Made by a program: the position numbers and the translations under genes
Notes under the pieces: generated by a model
Databases searched by the model: none
What the model was told of the DNA's origin: nothing
The model's input: only the letters and a program-made list of their open reading frames with translations
Shown here: piece after piece, positions 43,004-50,267 of the stretch
Layout: each line of letters starts with the position of its first letter
Position numbering within the stretch: position 1 is the stretch's first letter
Assembly: GCA_964602475.1 (NCBI GenBank)
Contig: CAZRRN010000020.1
Coordinates: 1 to 50,267, forward strand
Reading direction: 5' to 3'
Source: SZUA-448 sp964602475
GTDB lineage: Bacteria; Bacillota; Clostridia; Lachnospirales; Lachnospiraceae
DNA length: 50,267 bases

Positions 43004-43043
43004 GTGAAAGAAAACGCTGATGCGGTTTTCTTTCGCTCAGCAA
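43004..43043 (+). repeat. Spacer hairpin of the repeat element
   Basis: 40 bp between the two identical copies: GTGAAAGAAAAC (43004-43015) pairs with GTTTTCTTTCGC (43025-43036). The element therefore has a 135-bp period, with the second period cut off by the start of the next gene. Confidence 0.8.
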
Positions 43044-43138
43044 GTTTGTAACGGAGCACAAACTTGAATGATCGCAGAGCAGAATCTGACATTCTGCTCG
43101 CGTGCCTGCGCAAAAATCGCTTCGGTATGGAGAGAAGA
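43044..43138 (+). repeat. Structured dispersed repeat, copy 2
   Basis: Exact 95-bp copy of 42909-43003. Its last bases supply the GGAG ribosome binding site (43129-43132) and the A of the ATG of the pyruvyl-transferase-like gene at 43138. Confidence 0.88.
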
Positions 43139-44187
43139 TGAGAATAGGAATTTTAACATTACATGCAAAATACCGCTTCGGAATTGCACTGCAGACCGAA
43201 GCTTTACAGCATTTTCTGGAACAGCTGGGTCATACAGTGGAGGTGATAAACTACCGTTGTCCGGCAGTAATGGAAAAAAGCAGGATATCGGCAGGAGAGA
43301 AGAAACATACAAAGCTTTACGGTGACTTTTACCGGAAAAGGCTTCATCTGACGGAATCCTGTACGAATCTTTCAGAACTGAAAGAACTGCCGGACTATGA
43401 TCTTCTTATTACGGCAGGAGAGGGAGTCTTCGATGGAGCTGCGTGCCGTGGACTGAAACCGGGGTATTTTCTGGAGTTTGCGCCAAAGGTACCGAAGGCT
43501 GCTTGTGCAGTCAGAATTGCAGCGGGCAGAGCAGCAGTATATGAAACGGATTTTTTCCGAAAGCATCTAAACGGATTTTTGGCAGTGTCAGCCTGCGATC
43601 ACGTGATACGGGAACGGCTGCAGGAATGCACCGGTCTGACCGTCGAAACTATGAGGAGCTTGTTACTGCTAAAGCAGACAGAAACATATACAGAGAACAA
43701 AAACCGTCTTCCTTTCGGTCTGAAGAAAGCAGTCAGCCGGCCTTATATTTTACTGATAACGGAAAAGGGGGAATATATTCCGAGAAGGGTTACAGAAAAA
43801 CTTGTGAATATGACCGGGCTTCCCTGTATTCATAATATTCCGAAAATGAAGCTTACAGGTCAGAGTGGAAACTGCTTTGGTCTTTCACCGGAAGCGATAC
43901 CGAAGCTGATAAAAAAGGCTGCCTATGTTATTACAAATTCAATGGATGCGGCACTTTTTTCTCTGATGTACGGGAAAAAGCTATTGCTGGTTCCGACAGG
44001 AGACAGCACGGAACGCCTGCTTACGCTTGCGGAGGACTTTAGTCTGGAACGCAATATCATATCAAGGAAGGAACTGCTGGAATCCGTCGGTCAGACCGAT
44101 TATGATGTTACAGCAGCGGCGGTAAGGTTAACAGAAGAAGGCCGACATTGCAGGATGATAATGGAGCAGATTCTGAACAATATCTGA
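43138..44187 (+). CDS. Divergent polysaccharide pyruvyl transferase-like protein
   Basis: 349 residues. The N-terminus MRIGILTLHAKYRFGIALQTEA parallels that of the pyruvyl transferase at 36075 (MKVGIITFHNAHNCGAALQV), and EVINYR is shared. Later motifs have decayed: GSDQIWN is AGEGVFDG, SVRE is not recognisable and TDSFHA is TNSMDA. It lacks the ferredoxin/FrhB part. It may have changed function or be a non-catalytic paralogue. It starts at the end of repeat copy 2, which provides its RBS. No terminator is visible after it. Confidence 0.72.
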   Translation: MRIGILTLHAKYRFGIALQTEALQHFLEQLGHTVEVINYRCPAVMEKSRISAGEKKHTKLYGDFYRKRLHLTESCTNLSELKELPDYDLLITAGEGVFDGAACRGLKPGYFLEFAPKVPKAACAVRIAAGRAAVYETDFFRKHLNGFLAVSACDHVIRERLQECTGLTVETMRSLLLLKQTETYTENKNRLPFGLKKAVSRPYILLITEKGEYIPRRVTEKLVNMTGLPCIHNIPKMKLTGQSGNCFGLSPEAIPKLIKKAAYVITNSMDAALFSLMYGKKLLLVPTGDSTERLLTLAEDFSLERNIISRKELLESVGQTDYDVTAAAVRLTEEGRHCRMIMEQILNNI

Positions 44188-44251
44188 ACAGACTGATTCC
44201 ATGACGCGGCATCCGGCAAAAGAAAATCATAAAGGAACTTCTATAATAAAA

Positions 44252-44323
44252 GAGTCTCTACATGGGAACGAGCCTTTTCATTGGAAAGAGTCTCTACCTG
44301 GAAAGCGCCTCTATATGGAAATA
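44252..44323 (+). repeat. Short degenerate repeats upstream of the Cys T-box promoter
   Basis: GAGTCTCTACATGGGAA (from 44252), GAGTCTCTACCTGGAAA (from 44288, 36 bp later) and CGCCTCTATATGGAAA (44306 on). They end 5 bp before the -35 box and could be operator half-sites or decayed repeats. Confidence 0.5.
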
Positions 44324-44328
44324 AACAG

Positions 44329-44357
44329 TTGACAAAAGAAGTATTCTCGCATAAAAT
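44329..44357 (+). promoter_or_regulatory. Promoter of the cysE-cysS operon
   Basis: TTGACA (44329-44334), 17-nt spacer, TAAAAT (44352-44357), close to consensus. Confidence 0.85.
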
Positions 44358-44363
44358 GTAGCA

Positions 44364-44648
44364 AACAGCCGGACTACAGAACCCGGCAATACAGTATGTC
44401 TGTATGATATACAGTAAAAGCAGAGAACGGAAAGAGTACGTAATCGATAGATGACAGAGAAGAATGCCACCGGCTGAAAGCATTCGCATTGAATCGTTAT
44501 GGAAGTGCATCCGGGAGCTGATCGGGCGACAGGTAGTCCGATCCGGTAGCAGCCGTTATCTGTATCGAGAGGACGAAGCAAAGCTTCGTCAAGAAGAGTG
44601 GAACCGCGGAGAACCGCCTCTTATTGTTGAGGGGTTCTTTTTTTATTA
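44364..44648 (+). promoter_or_regulatory. Cysteine-specific T-box riboswitch
   Basis: Leader of about 285 nt before cysE. AGAGTACGTAA near the base of stem I, the specifier region GGAAG-TGC-A with Cys codon TGC at 44506-44508, GCCGTTA near stem III, T-box sequence AGAGTGGAACCGCG (44595-44608), and a terminator hairpin. Uncharged tRNA-Cys should stabilise the antiterminator and switch on cysteine synthesis and charging. The codon assignment agrees with the two downstream genes. With the short repeats it accounts for the gene-free stretch 44188-44672. Confidence 0.92.
44611..44648 (+). terminator. Terminator of the Cys T-box
   Basis: GAACCGCCTC (44611-44620) pairs with GAGGGGTTC (44629-44637), one bulged base, followed by at least eight T. 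Confidence 0.88.
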
Positions 44649-44672
44649 TTTTTATTCGTCTTGGAGGCGTGT

Positions 44673-45359
44673 ATGGGACTGATTCATTATATCAGGGAAG
44701 AAATGGAAATCATCAGGGATCGGGATGCTGCAATAAAGACTCCTGCGGAAGTATTTCTTTATCCGAGTTTCAAAGCGGTAACAAGGCACAAGGTGGCACA
44801 CTGGCTGTATTGTCACAAGCATTATTTTCTTGCACGTTGGTATTCCCAAAGAACAGCCAGAAAAACAGGTATTGAGATTCATCCAGGTGCACAGATCGGA
44901 AAAGGTCTGTTTATTGACCACGGAAGCGGAGTCATTATCGGAGAGACCGCAATTATCGGGAATAATGTAACGCTTTATCAGGGAGTGACGCTTGGCGGTA
45001 CAGGAAAGGAACACGGTAAGAGGCACCCGACCATCAAAGACAATGTGATGATCAGTGCCGGAGCAAAGGTTCTCGGATCCTTTACAGTCGGTGAAAACTC
45101 CAAAATCGGAGCAGGCTCGGTCGTTCTAAAGGAGGTACCTCCGAACTCCACGGTAGTCGGAGTGCCGGGGCGCGTTGTTAAACGTGACAATGTAAGGATT
45201 CCCTGTGAGGACATGGATCAGGTTCATCTGCCGGATCCGGTAATGAATGATCTTGCACGTCTGCAGGAGGAGAATAATGAACTACGCAAACTGCTGGATT
45301 CCGTGGAAGCACGAATGAAGGTTCTTGAGAAAGGAAATAAGCAGCATGAAAATTTATAA
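44673..45359 (+). CDS. cysE: Serine O-acetyltransferase
   Basis: 228 residues from the ATG at 44673 (GGAGG 5 nt upstream; the TTG at 44661 is rejected). LeftN-terminal helices, then hexapeptide repeats of the left-handed beta helix: IHPGAQIGKGLFIDHGSGVIIGE in pieces, VTLYQGVTLGGTG, GAKVLGSFTVGENSKIGAGS, VVGVPGRVV. It makes O-acetylserine from serine and acetyl-CoA. The C-terminal 30 residues form a coiled coil (LQEENNELRKLLDSVEARMK). Overlaps cysS by 14 nt. Confidence 0.95.
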   Translation: MGLIHYIREEMEIIRDRDAAIKTPAEVFLYPSFKAVTRHKVAHWLYCHKHYFLARWYSQRTARKTGIEIHPGAQIGKGLFIDHGSGVIIGETAIIGNNVTLYQGVTLGGTGKEHGKRHPTIKDNVMISAGAKVLGSFTVGENSKIGAGSVVLKEVPPNSTVVGVPGRVVKRDNVRIPCEDMDQVHLPDPVMNDLARLQEENNELRKLLDSVEARMKVLEKGNKQHENL

Positions 45360-46758
45360 CACAATGACACAGACAAAGGAAGAATTTGTAACATTGGAGC
45401 CCGGAAAAGTACGGATGTATGTATGCGGACCGACGGTATATAATTATATTCATATCGGAAATGCAAGACCTGCGGTGGTTTTTGACACGGTACGGCGGTA
45501 CCTTGAGTACAAAGGCTACGAAGTTAATTTCGTACAGAATTTTACGGATGTGGATGACAAGATTATCGCTAAAGCGGTCGAAGAGGGTGTTCCTACGACG
45601 GAAATCACGGAGCGCTATATTAAAGCGTATCGTGAAGATACAAAAGAGCTTGGGATTGAACCGGCTACGACAAATCCCAGGGCAACTGAGGAAATAAACG
45701 GAATGATTGACATGATTTCCGAGCTGATTGGCAAGGGATATGCTTATGAGAAGAACGGAACCGTTTATTACCGTACAAGAAGCTTTAAGAGCTACGGAAA
45801 ACTTTCCAAAAAGAATATTGATGATCTGGAATCAGGAGCAAGAATTGCTGTGAATGATGAAAAAGAGGATCCGCTTGATTTTGTACTCTGGAAGCCAAAG
45901 AAGGAGAATGAGCCTGCATGGGAATCTCCTTGGAGTGAAGGACGTCCCGGATGGCATATCGAATGTTCCGTAATGAGCAAAAAATATCTGGGAGAGCAGA
46001 TTGATATTCATGCCGGCGGTGTGGATCTTATCTTCCCTCATCATGAAAACGAAATTGCTCAGAGTGAGGCATGCACCGGAAAGGAATTTGCACGCTACTG
46101 GATGCATAATGCATTTATTAATATAGATAATAAGAAGATGTCGAAATCCACCGGTAACTTTTTCACGGTTCGAGAAATAAAAGAAGAATATCCTCTGCCG
46201 GTAATCCGGTTCTTCTTGTTGAGTGTTCATTACCGGAGTCCGATTAATTTCAGCCGGACGATTGTAGAAGCTGCCCAAAGAGGACTGGAGAGAATCCAAA
46301 ATGCAGCAGGGAGACTTGAAAAACTGCTTGAAAATAAAAAAACTGACCCGGCAGCAGGGAAGAAGCTTCTTCCGGAGGAGGAATCCGTCATTTCTACACT
46401 TGAACGGCTGAATCAAAGATTTGATGAGGTGATGGATGATGATTTTAATACAGCGGATGCCATTACCGTTCTGTTTGAAATCGCAAGACTGGCCAATACA
46501 GAGATCAGTGCGGAAAACAGTACAGCAATCATACAAAAGGTACTTGACAAACTGCTTTTATTAGGTGATATTCTTGGAATAGAGATAAGAGAAAAAAAAG
46601 AGCTTCTTGACTCCGAAGTGGAACAGCTGATAGAAGACCGGACAGCTGCCAGAAAGGCGAAAAACTTTGCACGTGCGGATGAGATTCGTAAGGAGCTTAC
46701 AGACAAGGGAATTCTTTTAGAGGATACCAGAGAAGGAGTAAAATGGAAGAGAGCATAG
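45346..46758 (+). CDS. cysS: Cysteinyl-tRNA synthetase
   Basis: 470 residues from the ATG at 45346, inside the end of cysE (an ATG-like start at 45325 is out of family). Zinc Cys28 in VCGPTVYN, HIGH motif as HIGN (36-39), NFTDVDDKII, GWHIECSVMS, and KMSKS at 264-268. Charges tRNA-Cys. Controlled by the Cys T-box with cysE. The stop is TAG and overlaps the start of mrnC by 16 nt. Confidence 0.97.
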   Translation: MKIYNTMTQTKEEFVTLEPGKVRMYVCGPTVYNYIHIGNARPAVVFDTVRRYLEYKGYEVNFVQNFTDVDDKIIAKAVEEGVPTTEITERYIKAYREDTKELGIEPATTNPRATEEINGMIDMISELIGKGYAYEKNGTVYYRTRSFKSYGKLSKKNIDDLESGARIAVNDEKEDPLDFVLWKPKKENEPAWESPWSEGRPGWHIECSVMSKKYLGEQIDIHAGGVDLIFPHHENEIAQSEACTGKEFARYWMHNAFINIDNKKMSKSTGNFFTVREIKEEYPLPVIRFFLLSVHYRSPINFSRTIVEAAQRGLERIQNAAGRLEKLLENKKTDPAAGKKLLPEEESVISTLERLNQRFDEVMDDDFNTADAITVLFEIARLANTEISAENSTAIIQKVLDKLLLLGDILGIEIREKKELLDSEVEQLIEDRTAARKAKNFARADEIRKELTDKGILLEDTREGVKWKRA

Positions 46759-47228
46759 CAGCTGGTCTGGTCTCTGCAATTCGGACAAAATGGAATCTGA
46801 CGGAGCATGAAGTCCGCGAGTATTCGCCGCTTACGCTTGCGTATATCGGAGACTCCATTTTCGACCTTGTGATAAGGACATACCTTGTCGAGCAGGGGAA
46901 TATGCAGGTAAATAAGCTTCATAAACGTGCCAGCGAATATGTCCGGGCTACGGCGCAGAAGGAAATGGTGGATGCTGTCAGTGGACTTCTGACCGAGGAG
47001 GAGCTGTCGGTTCTGCGGCGGGGAAAGAATGCGAAGTCCTTTTCTACCGCAAAGAATGCAACGGTAAGAGAATATCATATTGCAACAGGCTTTGAAGCAT
47101 TGCTGGGATATCTTTATCTGACGGAACAATACAACAGAATCCTTGAACTTACAGGGATCGGGATGGAAAGAGTGGAAAACAAAGTATGCGATATGAAGAA
47201 CTTACAATTGAAGGAAGAAATGCCGTAA
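46743..47228 (+). CDS. mrnC: Mini-ribonuclease III
   Basis: 161 residues, RNase III catalytic domain only, without a dsRNA-binding domain. LAYIGDSIFDLVIRTYLV is the catalytic signature (Asp after YIG); KFSTAKNATVREY-like and EALLGYLYL blocks follow. It matures 23S rRNA in Firmicutes. Overlaps cysS upstream and rlmB downstream (43 nt), so the operon is translationally coupled. Confidence 0.94.
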   Translation: MEESIAAGLVSAIRTKWNLTEHEVREYSPLTLAYIGDSIFDLVIRTYLVEQGNMQVNKLHKRASEYVRATAQKEMVDAVSGLLTEEELSVLRRGKNAKSFSTAKNATVREYHIATGFEALLGYLYLTEQYNRILELTGIGMERVENKVCDMKNLQLKEEMP

Positions 47229-47932
47229 TCGAAGCTTTCAGGGCAGGAAAGACCATTGACCGCCTGTTCGTACTGGATGGCTGTAAGGACGGTCCTGTCA
47301 GTACAATTGTCCGTGAAGCAAGAAAGGGCGATACAATTGTTCAGTTTGTAAAAAAAGAACGGCTGGATCAGATGTCTGAAACAGGAAAACACCAAGGCGT
47401 GATTGCATATGCAGCGGCATATGAATATGCCGAGGTGGAGGAGATTCTTGCGGCAGCAGAAGCAAAGAATGAACCCCCGTTTATTATTCTTCTGGATGGG
47501 ATTGAAGACCCGCATAATCTGGGAGCAATTATACGGACGGCAAATCAGGCCGGAGCACATGGTATCATTATTATGAAACGAAGAGCCGTCGGGTTAACGG
47601 CGACGGTTGCACGAACCTCTGCCGGAGCATTGAATTATACACCGGTTGCTAAGGTTACGAATCTGTCCGCAGTAATAGAAGATCTTAAGAAGAAGGGCAT
47701 CTGGTTTGTCTGTGCTGCAATGGACGGAGAAGTGATGTACCGGCAGAATCTGACCGGACCGATCGGACTGGTTATCGGCAGCGAGGGCGAAGGAGTCAGT
47801 AGACTTGTTCGGGAGCACTGTGATCTGACAGCGTCCATTCCGATGAAGGGAGATATCGATTCCCTTAATGCCTCGGTAGCGGCAGGAGTTCTGATGTATG
47901 AAGTGGTACGTCAGAGAATGGGGAAACTGTAG
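47186..47932 (+). CDS. rlmB: 23S rRNA (guanosine-2'-O-)-methyltransferase RlmB, TrmH/SPOUT family
   Basis: 248 residues. N-terminal substrate domain (IEGRNAVIEAFRAGKTIDRL), then SPOUT domain: LLDGIEDPHNLGAIIRTANQ (motif 1), LVIGSEGEGVSRLVREH (motif 2) and SIPMKGDIDSLNASVAAGV (motif 3), which make the knot and bind S-adenosylmethionine. Start overlaps mrnC. Stop TAG is immediately followed by the ATG of sigH. Confidence 0.94.
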   Translation: MRYEELTIEGRNAVIEAFRAGKTIDRLFVLDGCKDGPVSTIVREARKGDTIVQFVKKERLDQMSETGKHQGVIAYAAAYEYAEVEEILAAAEAKNEPPFIILLDGIEDPHNLGAIIRTANQAGAHGIIIMKRRAVGLTATVARTSAGALNYTPVAKVTNLSAVIEDLKKKGIWFVCAAMDGEVMYRQNLTGPIGLVIGSEGEGVSRLVREHCDLTASIPMKGDIDSLNASVAAGVLMYEVVRQRMGKL

Positions 47933-48598
47933 ATGGATAACACGTTTGACGGAAAGAAGGATGAAGAAATCATTGATTTAGTCCATTCCGGAAATGATGC
48001 TGCAATGGAGTATCTTTTGAATAAATACAAAAACATGGTTCGCGGGAAAGCAAAGGCATTATTCATTATCGGAGGAGACAGAGATGATCTCATTCAGGAA
48101 GGGATGATCGGACTCTATAAAGCAATCAGAGATTTCAATCCGGAAAAGAAAACAAGCTTTGCCACTTTTGCAGAGCTTTGTACAGCACGAAGGATTTACA
48201 GTGCAATCAGTATGTCACAGACAAAGAAGAACCAGCCGCTGAACAATTACATTTCGATTGACGGAGCGGTAAATGATACGGAGAATTCATCCGGTGACGG
48301 AATCCGGCTGGAGGATAAGGCAGTGCTTGACAATAATCCCGAGGAATTGCTGATTAACCGGGAAGATACTTCAGATGTTGAAAAACGACTGATGAAAGCC
48401 TTAAGCTCACTTGAGAAAAAGGTATTGCTGCTTTATTTAAAGGATTACAGCTACGAACAGATTGGGAAAGAGCTGGATTGTTCTGTTAAGACAATCGACA
48501 ATGCCATCCAGAGAATCCGGAAAAAGCTCTGGATCAGTACCTCCGCTGCAGGAAACGGCAAACCATATAGAAGAGTAAGAAATAATCCTGAAAGATGA
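47933..48598 (+). CDS. sigH: RNA polymerase sigma-H factor (Spo0H type)
   Basis: 221 residues. Region 2: LLNKYKNMVRGKAKALFIIGGDRDDLIQEGMIGL in pieces, with the DLIQEG core-binding motif; region 4: YSYEQIGKELDCSVKTIDNAIQRIRKKL helix-turn-helix. Gene order after rlmB matches Bacillus and Clostridium sigH, except that the usual yacP (NYN-domain) gene between them is missing. SigH controls entry into stationary phase and sporulation. After it, the usual rpmG-secE-nusG does not follow. Confidence 0.92.
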   Translation: MDNTFDGKKDEEIIDLVHSGNDAAMEYLLNKYKNMVRGKAKALFIIGGDRDDLIQEGMIGLYKAIRDFNPEKKTSFATFAELCTARRIYSAISMSQTKKNQPLNNYISIDGAVNDTENSSGDGIRLEDKAVLDNNPEELLINREDTSDVEKRLMKALSSLEKKVLLLYLKDYSYEQIGKELDCSVKTIDNAIQRIRKKLWISTSAAGNGKPYRRVRNNPER

Positions 48599-48679
48599 TG
48601 GTGAAAGAAATACAGATGCGTTTTTTTCACAGAAGTATGAGAGAAAAGTATAAAAAAACAAAGAGATATAAAAAATACA

Positions 48680-48708
48680 TTGAAAATATAAACAGTTTGT
48701 GATACTAT
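48680..48708 (+). promoter_or_regulatory. Promoter of the decarboxylase operon
   Basis: TTGAAA (48680-48685), 17-nt spacer, TACTAT (48703-48708) preceded by TG (48700-48701), an extended -10. Confidence 0.6.
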
Positions 48709-48747
48709 TCAACTAATTTGGGTTTTCATTGGGAAGGAGGTAATAAT

Positions 48748-49068
48748 ATGGTATTGAACAGTGCACTGATCGCATTGGCATCAAGTGATCCTGCCGACAT
48801 GAACAACTGGTTTGTGGTTCTGCTGGGACTCGGAGTTGTATTTACAGGCTTATTATTTATCGTAGTACTGACTGTAATCATGAGCGCAGTAATCCACGCA
48901 ATAGAGAAGAATAAAAAACCAGAAGCAGTGAAAGAAGCTCCCGTAGTATCGGAAGCAGCACCGATTGCAAATCGTCAGGAAATGATCGCCGCAGTTTCTG
49001 CATGTATTGCAGAGGAACTCGGAACAGAGGTATCCGCGATTCGCATCGTATCTGTTAAGGCTGTATAG
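48748..49068 (+). CDS. Sodium-pump decarboxylase gamma subunit (OadG/MmdD family)
   Basis: 106 residues from the ATG at 48748 (AAGGAGG RBS; the TTG at 48718 is rejected). One membrane helix (about 20-45: VVLLGLGVVFTGLLFIVVL), typical GLGVVFxGL motif, then a charged stretch and a small C-terminal domain ending AEELGTEVSAIRIVSVKAV. It holds together the alpha, beta and biotin-carrier subunits of oxaloacetate, methylmalonyl-CoA or glutaconyl-CoA decarboxylases. Confidence 0.85.
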   Translation: MVLNSALIALASSDPADMNNWFVVLLGLGVVFTGLLFIVVLTVIMSAVIHAIEKNKKPEAVKEAPVVSEAAPIANRQEMIAAVSACIAEELGTEVSAIRIVSVKAV

Positions 49069-49181
49069 TCCGCCGGATACAAAGCCGGATAAAGTCCGGT
49101 ATTATATGAAGCAACCTGACGAAAGAGTATTCGTCGAGACAAAACAAAAAGCCAAAATTATACAAAGAAAGGGTTCTTACA

Positions 49182-49526
49182 ATGAAAAAGTATAGAGTAA
49201 ACGTAAATGGCACCAACTATGAAATTGAGATCGAACTTGTCAGTGAAAACGAAGCGAAATCTACTGCAGCACCCGCAGCAGCACCTGTAGCAGCTGCAAC
49301 AGCACCTGCAGGCGGTGAGAGCGTTAAGGCTCCCATGCCGGGACCGATTCTCAGCGTTAACGTTGCTGTAGGAGCAAAGGTTAAGAAGGGTGATGTACTG
49401 ATGATTCTCGAAGCAATGAAGATGGAAAATGAGATTCTTGCTCCGATCGACGGAACCGTAGCAGCACTTAATGTATCCAAGGGAAGCACAGTAGAGACAG
49501 GAACCGTACTTTGTGTGATTAAATAA
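49182..49526 (+). CDS. Biotin carboxyl carrier protein of the decarboxylase
   Basis: 114 residues. N-terminal MKKYRVNVNGTNYEIEIE, an Ala/Pro-rich flexible linker (about 26-45), then the biotinyl domain with EAMKMEN (Lys80 biotinylated) and the VKAPMPGPI and GTVLCVIK strands. It carries the carboxyl group from the transferase subunit to the membrane subunit. The exact enzyme (oxaloacetate, methylmalonyl-CoA or glutaconyl-CoA decarboxylase) cannot be told without the alpha subunit. Confidence 0.93.
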   Translation: MKKYRVNVNGTNYEIEIELVSENEAKSTAAPAAAPVAAATAPAGGESVKAPMPGPILSVNVAVGAKVKKGDVLMILEAMKMENEILAPIDGTVAALNVSKGSTVETGTVLCVIK

Positions 49527-49562
49527 TCAGATTGTCTCATAACACTGTGAATGGAGGAAACT

Positions 49563-50267
49563 ATGGATACTATAATGAATTTCTTGAATCAGACAGGCTT
49601 CAGTATGATTGCCGACGATCCGAAGGTTCTGATCATGCTTTTAGTTGCCTGTGTACTGATGGTACTTGCAATCGTGTTCAAGTTTGAACCGCTGCTTCTT
49701 GTTACCATCGCATTTGGTATGCTGCTTACCAATCTCCCCGGAGCGAACATTTTCCATGAATTACTGTTCGCTGAAGGTCATGTGCACTGGGATTTATTCA
49801 GTGGCTGGAAGGTTGCGGCGGACGGCGCGATTGTTGCAAGCTCTGCAGCAGGCTTCAGTGAACTGGCCGGCAGTACAATTAACCCTGGACTGGTTGATTA
49901 TTTATATCTTGGTGTAAAGCTTGGAATTTATCCCTGCCTTATTTTTGTAGGTGTCGGAGCAATGACGGACTTTGGTCCTCTGATTGCAAATCCGAAGAGT
50001 CTTCTGCTTGGCGCAGCAGCTCAGCTTGGTATATTCCTGACCTTTATCGGAGCAAGAGCACTTGGATTTACTCCTGCTGAGGCAAGCTCCATCGGTATCA
50101 TCGGCGGTGCCGATGGTCCGACGGCAATCTTTGTTACAACTCAGCTGGCTCCGCATCTGTTAGGACCGATCGCGGTTGCGGCATATTCCTATATGGCACT
50201 CGTTCCGGTTATTCAGCCTCCGATTATGAGACTGCTGACAACCAAGAAAGAACGCCAGATAGAAATG
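49563..50267 (+). CDS. Sodium-pump decarboxylase beta subunit (partial, runs off the right edge)
   Basis: 235 residues visible from ATG 49563 (RBS GGAGG 36 nt after the carrier stop); the frame is open at the window end. Polytopic membrane protein with the family blocks: LLVTIAFGMLLTNLPG, FVGVGAMTDFGPLIANP, and GIIGGADGPTAIF, which contains the Asp proposed to bind sodium and proton in OadB. It decarboxylates carboxybiotin and exports sodium ions. Completes a gamma / carrier / beta cluster; an alpha subunit may lie downstream. Confidence 0.93.
   Translation, partial: MDTIMNFLNQTGFSMIADDPKVLIMLLVACVLMVLAIVFKFEPLLLVTIAFGMLLTNLPGANIFHELLFAEGHVHWDLFSGWKVAADGAIVASSAAGFSELAGSTINPGLVDYLYLGVKLGIYPCLIFVGVGAMTDFGPLIANPKSLLLGAAAQLGIFLTFIGARALGFTPAEASSIGIIGGADGPTAIFVTTQLAPHLLGPIAVAAYSYMALVPVIQPPIMRLLTTKKERQIEM

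Noticed and set aside
42909..43138. CRISPR-like array
   Set aside because: Only two 95-bp copies with one 40-bp spacer that itself is a hairpin; no cas genes.
42901..43325. Small ORFs on both strands over the 95-bp repeats
   Set aside because: They exist only because the repeat is open in several frames; repeated peptides such as RRHASRMSDSALRSF come from DNA repetition, not from selection on protein.

Overview
The window reads as chromosome of a Gram-positive, anaerobic member of the Clostridia, most likely a Lachnospiraceae. Support: moderate-to-low GC with strong AGGAGG-type ribosome binding sites and TTGACA/TATAAT promoters; the Firmicutes order cysE-cysS-mrnC-rlmB-sigH; two T-box leaders; sigH and a PdaB-like deacetylase that suggest sporulation ancestry; a biotin-dependent sodium-pump decarboxylase; and a dispersed repeat whose translation I remember from Lachnospiraceae annotations. 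The genus cannot be fixed from the sequence. A run of 10 N at 30239-30248 shows this is a scaffold from a draft assembly.

Layout. 1-7 kb: the 3' end of an MFS transporter, an N-acetylmuramoyl-L-alanine amidase with SPOR domain, two G3E/COG0523 GTPases (one with a His/Asp/Cys-rich repeat insert, one that seems fused to a YcgQ/TIGR03943-like tail), a patatin, then yicC-rpoZ-lepB. 7-13.5 kb: central glycolysis (gap, pgk, tpiA), then secG, rnr, smpB. 13.5-16.8 kb: a T-box leader in front of a DUF1294 membrane protein, followed by a fusion of a xylose-isomerase-like TIM barrel to an acyl-CoA synthetase. 16.8-24.4 kb: a heterodimeric ABC exporter divergent from an AraC regulator, a CheX-like/CheY pair, an amidohydrolase and a COG4905 membrane protein. 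24.5-32.2 kb: a flotillin, a coiled-coil protein with a TYPKRA N-terminus, a 5'-nucleotidase-type phosphatase, a polysaccharide deacetylase and a large three-module carbohydrate-binding lipoprotein. 32.4-34 kb: a PilZ/YcgR gene interrupted by an in-frame amber codon, and dapF.

34-44.2 kb is the most unusual part: a surface-glycan locus in two divergent arms starting from back-to-back promoters near 38.86-38.93 kb. The minus arm has a 910-aa GT2 / CDP-glycerol-type transferase ending in half of a GT-B domain, then a polysaccharide pyruvyl transferase joined to an FrhB-like domain across an out-of-frame C8 tract (a candidate phase-variation switch). The plus arm has an unrecognised 488-aa protein, an 822-aa CDP-glycerol-type transferase / GT4 protein, a structured repeat element with two identical 95-bp copies, and a second pyruvyl-transferase-like protein that has lost family motifs. 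44.2-48.6 kb: a cysteine T-box controlling cysE-cysS, followed by mrnC-rlmB-sigH in a tightly overlapping operon. 48.7-50.3 kb: gamma, biotin-carrier and (cut by the window edge) beta subunits of a membrane decarboxylase.

Most genes are ordinary housekeeping genes. The leads I rate highest are the C8 frameshift, the amber codon in the PilZ gene, the T-box in front of DUF1294 plus TIM-barrel/ligase, the truncated and degenerate glycan enzymes, and the repeat element that supplies the ribosome binding site of the gene after it. All calls are by eye from sequence and remembered family motifs; no database search was run.
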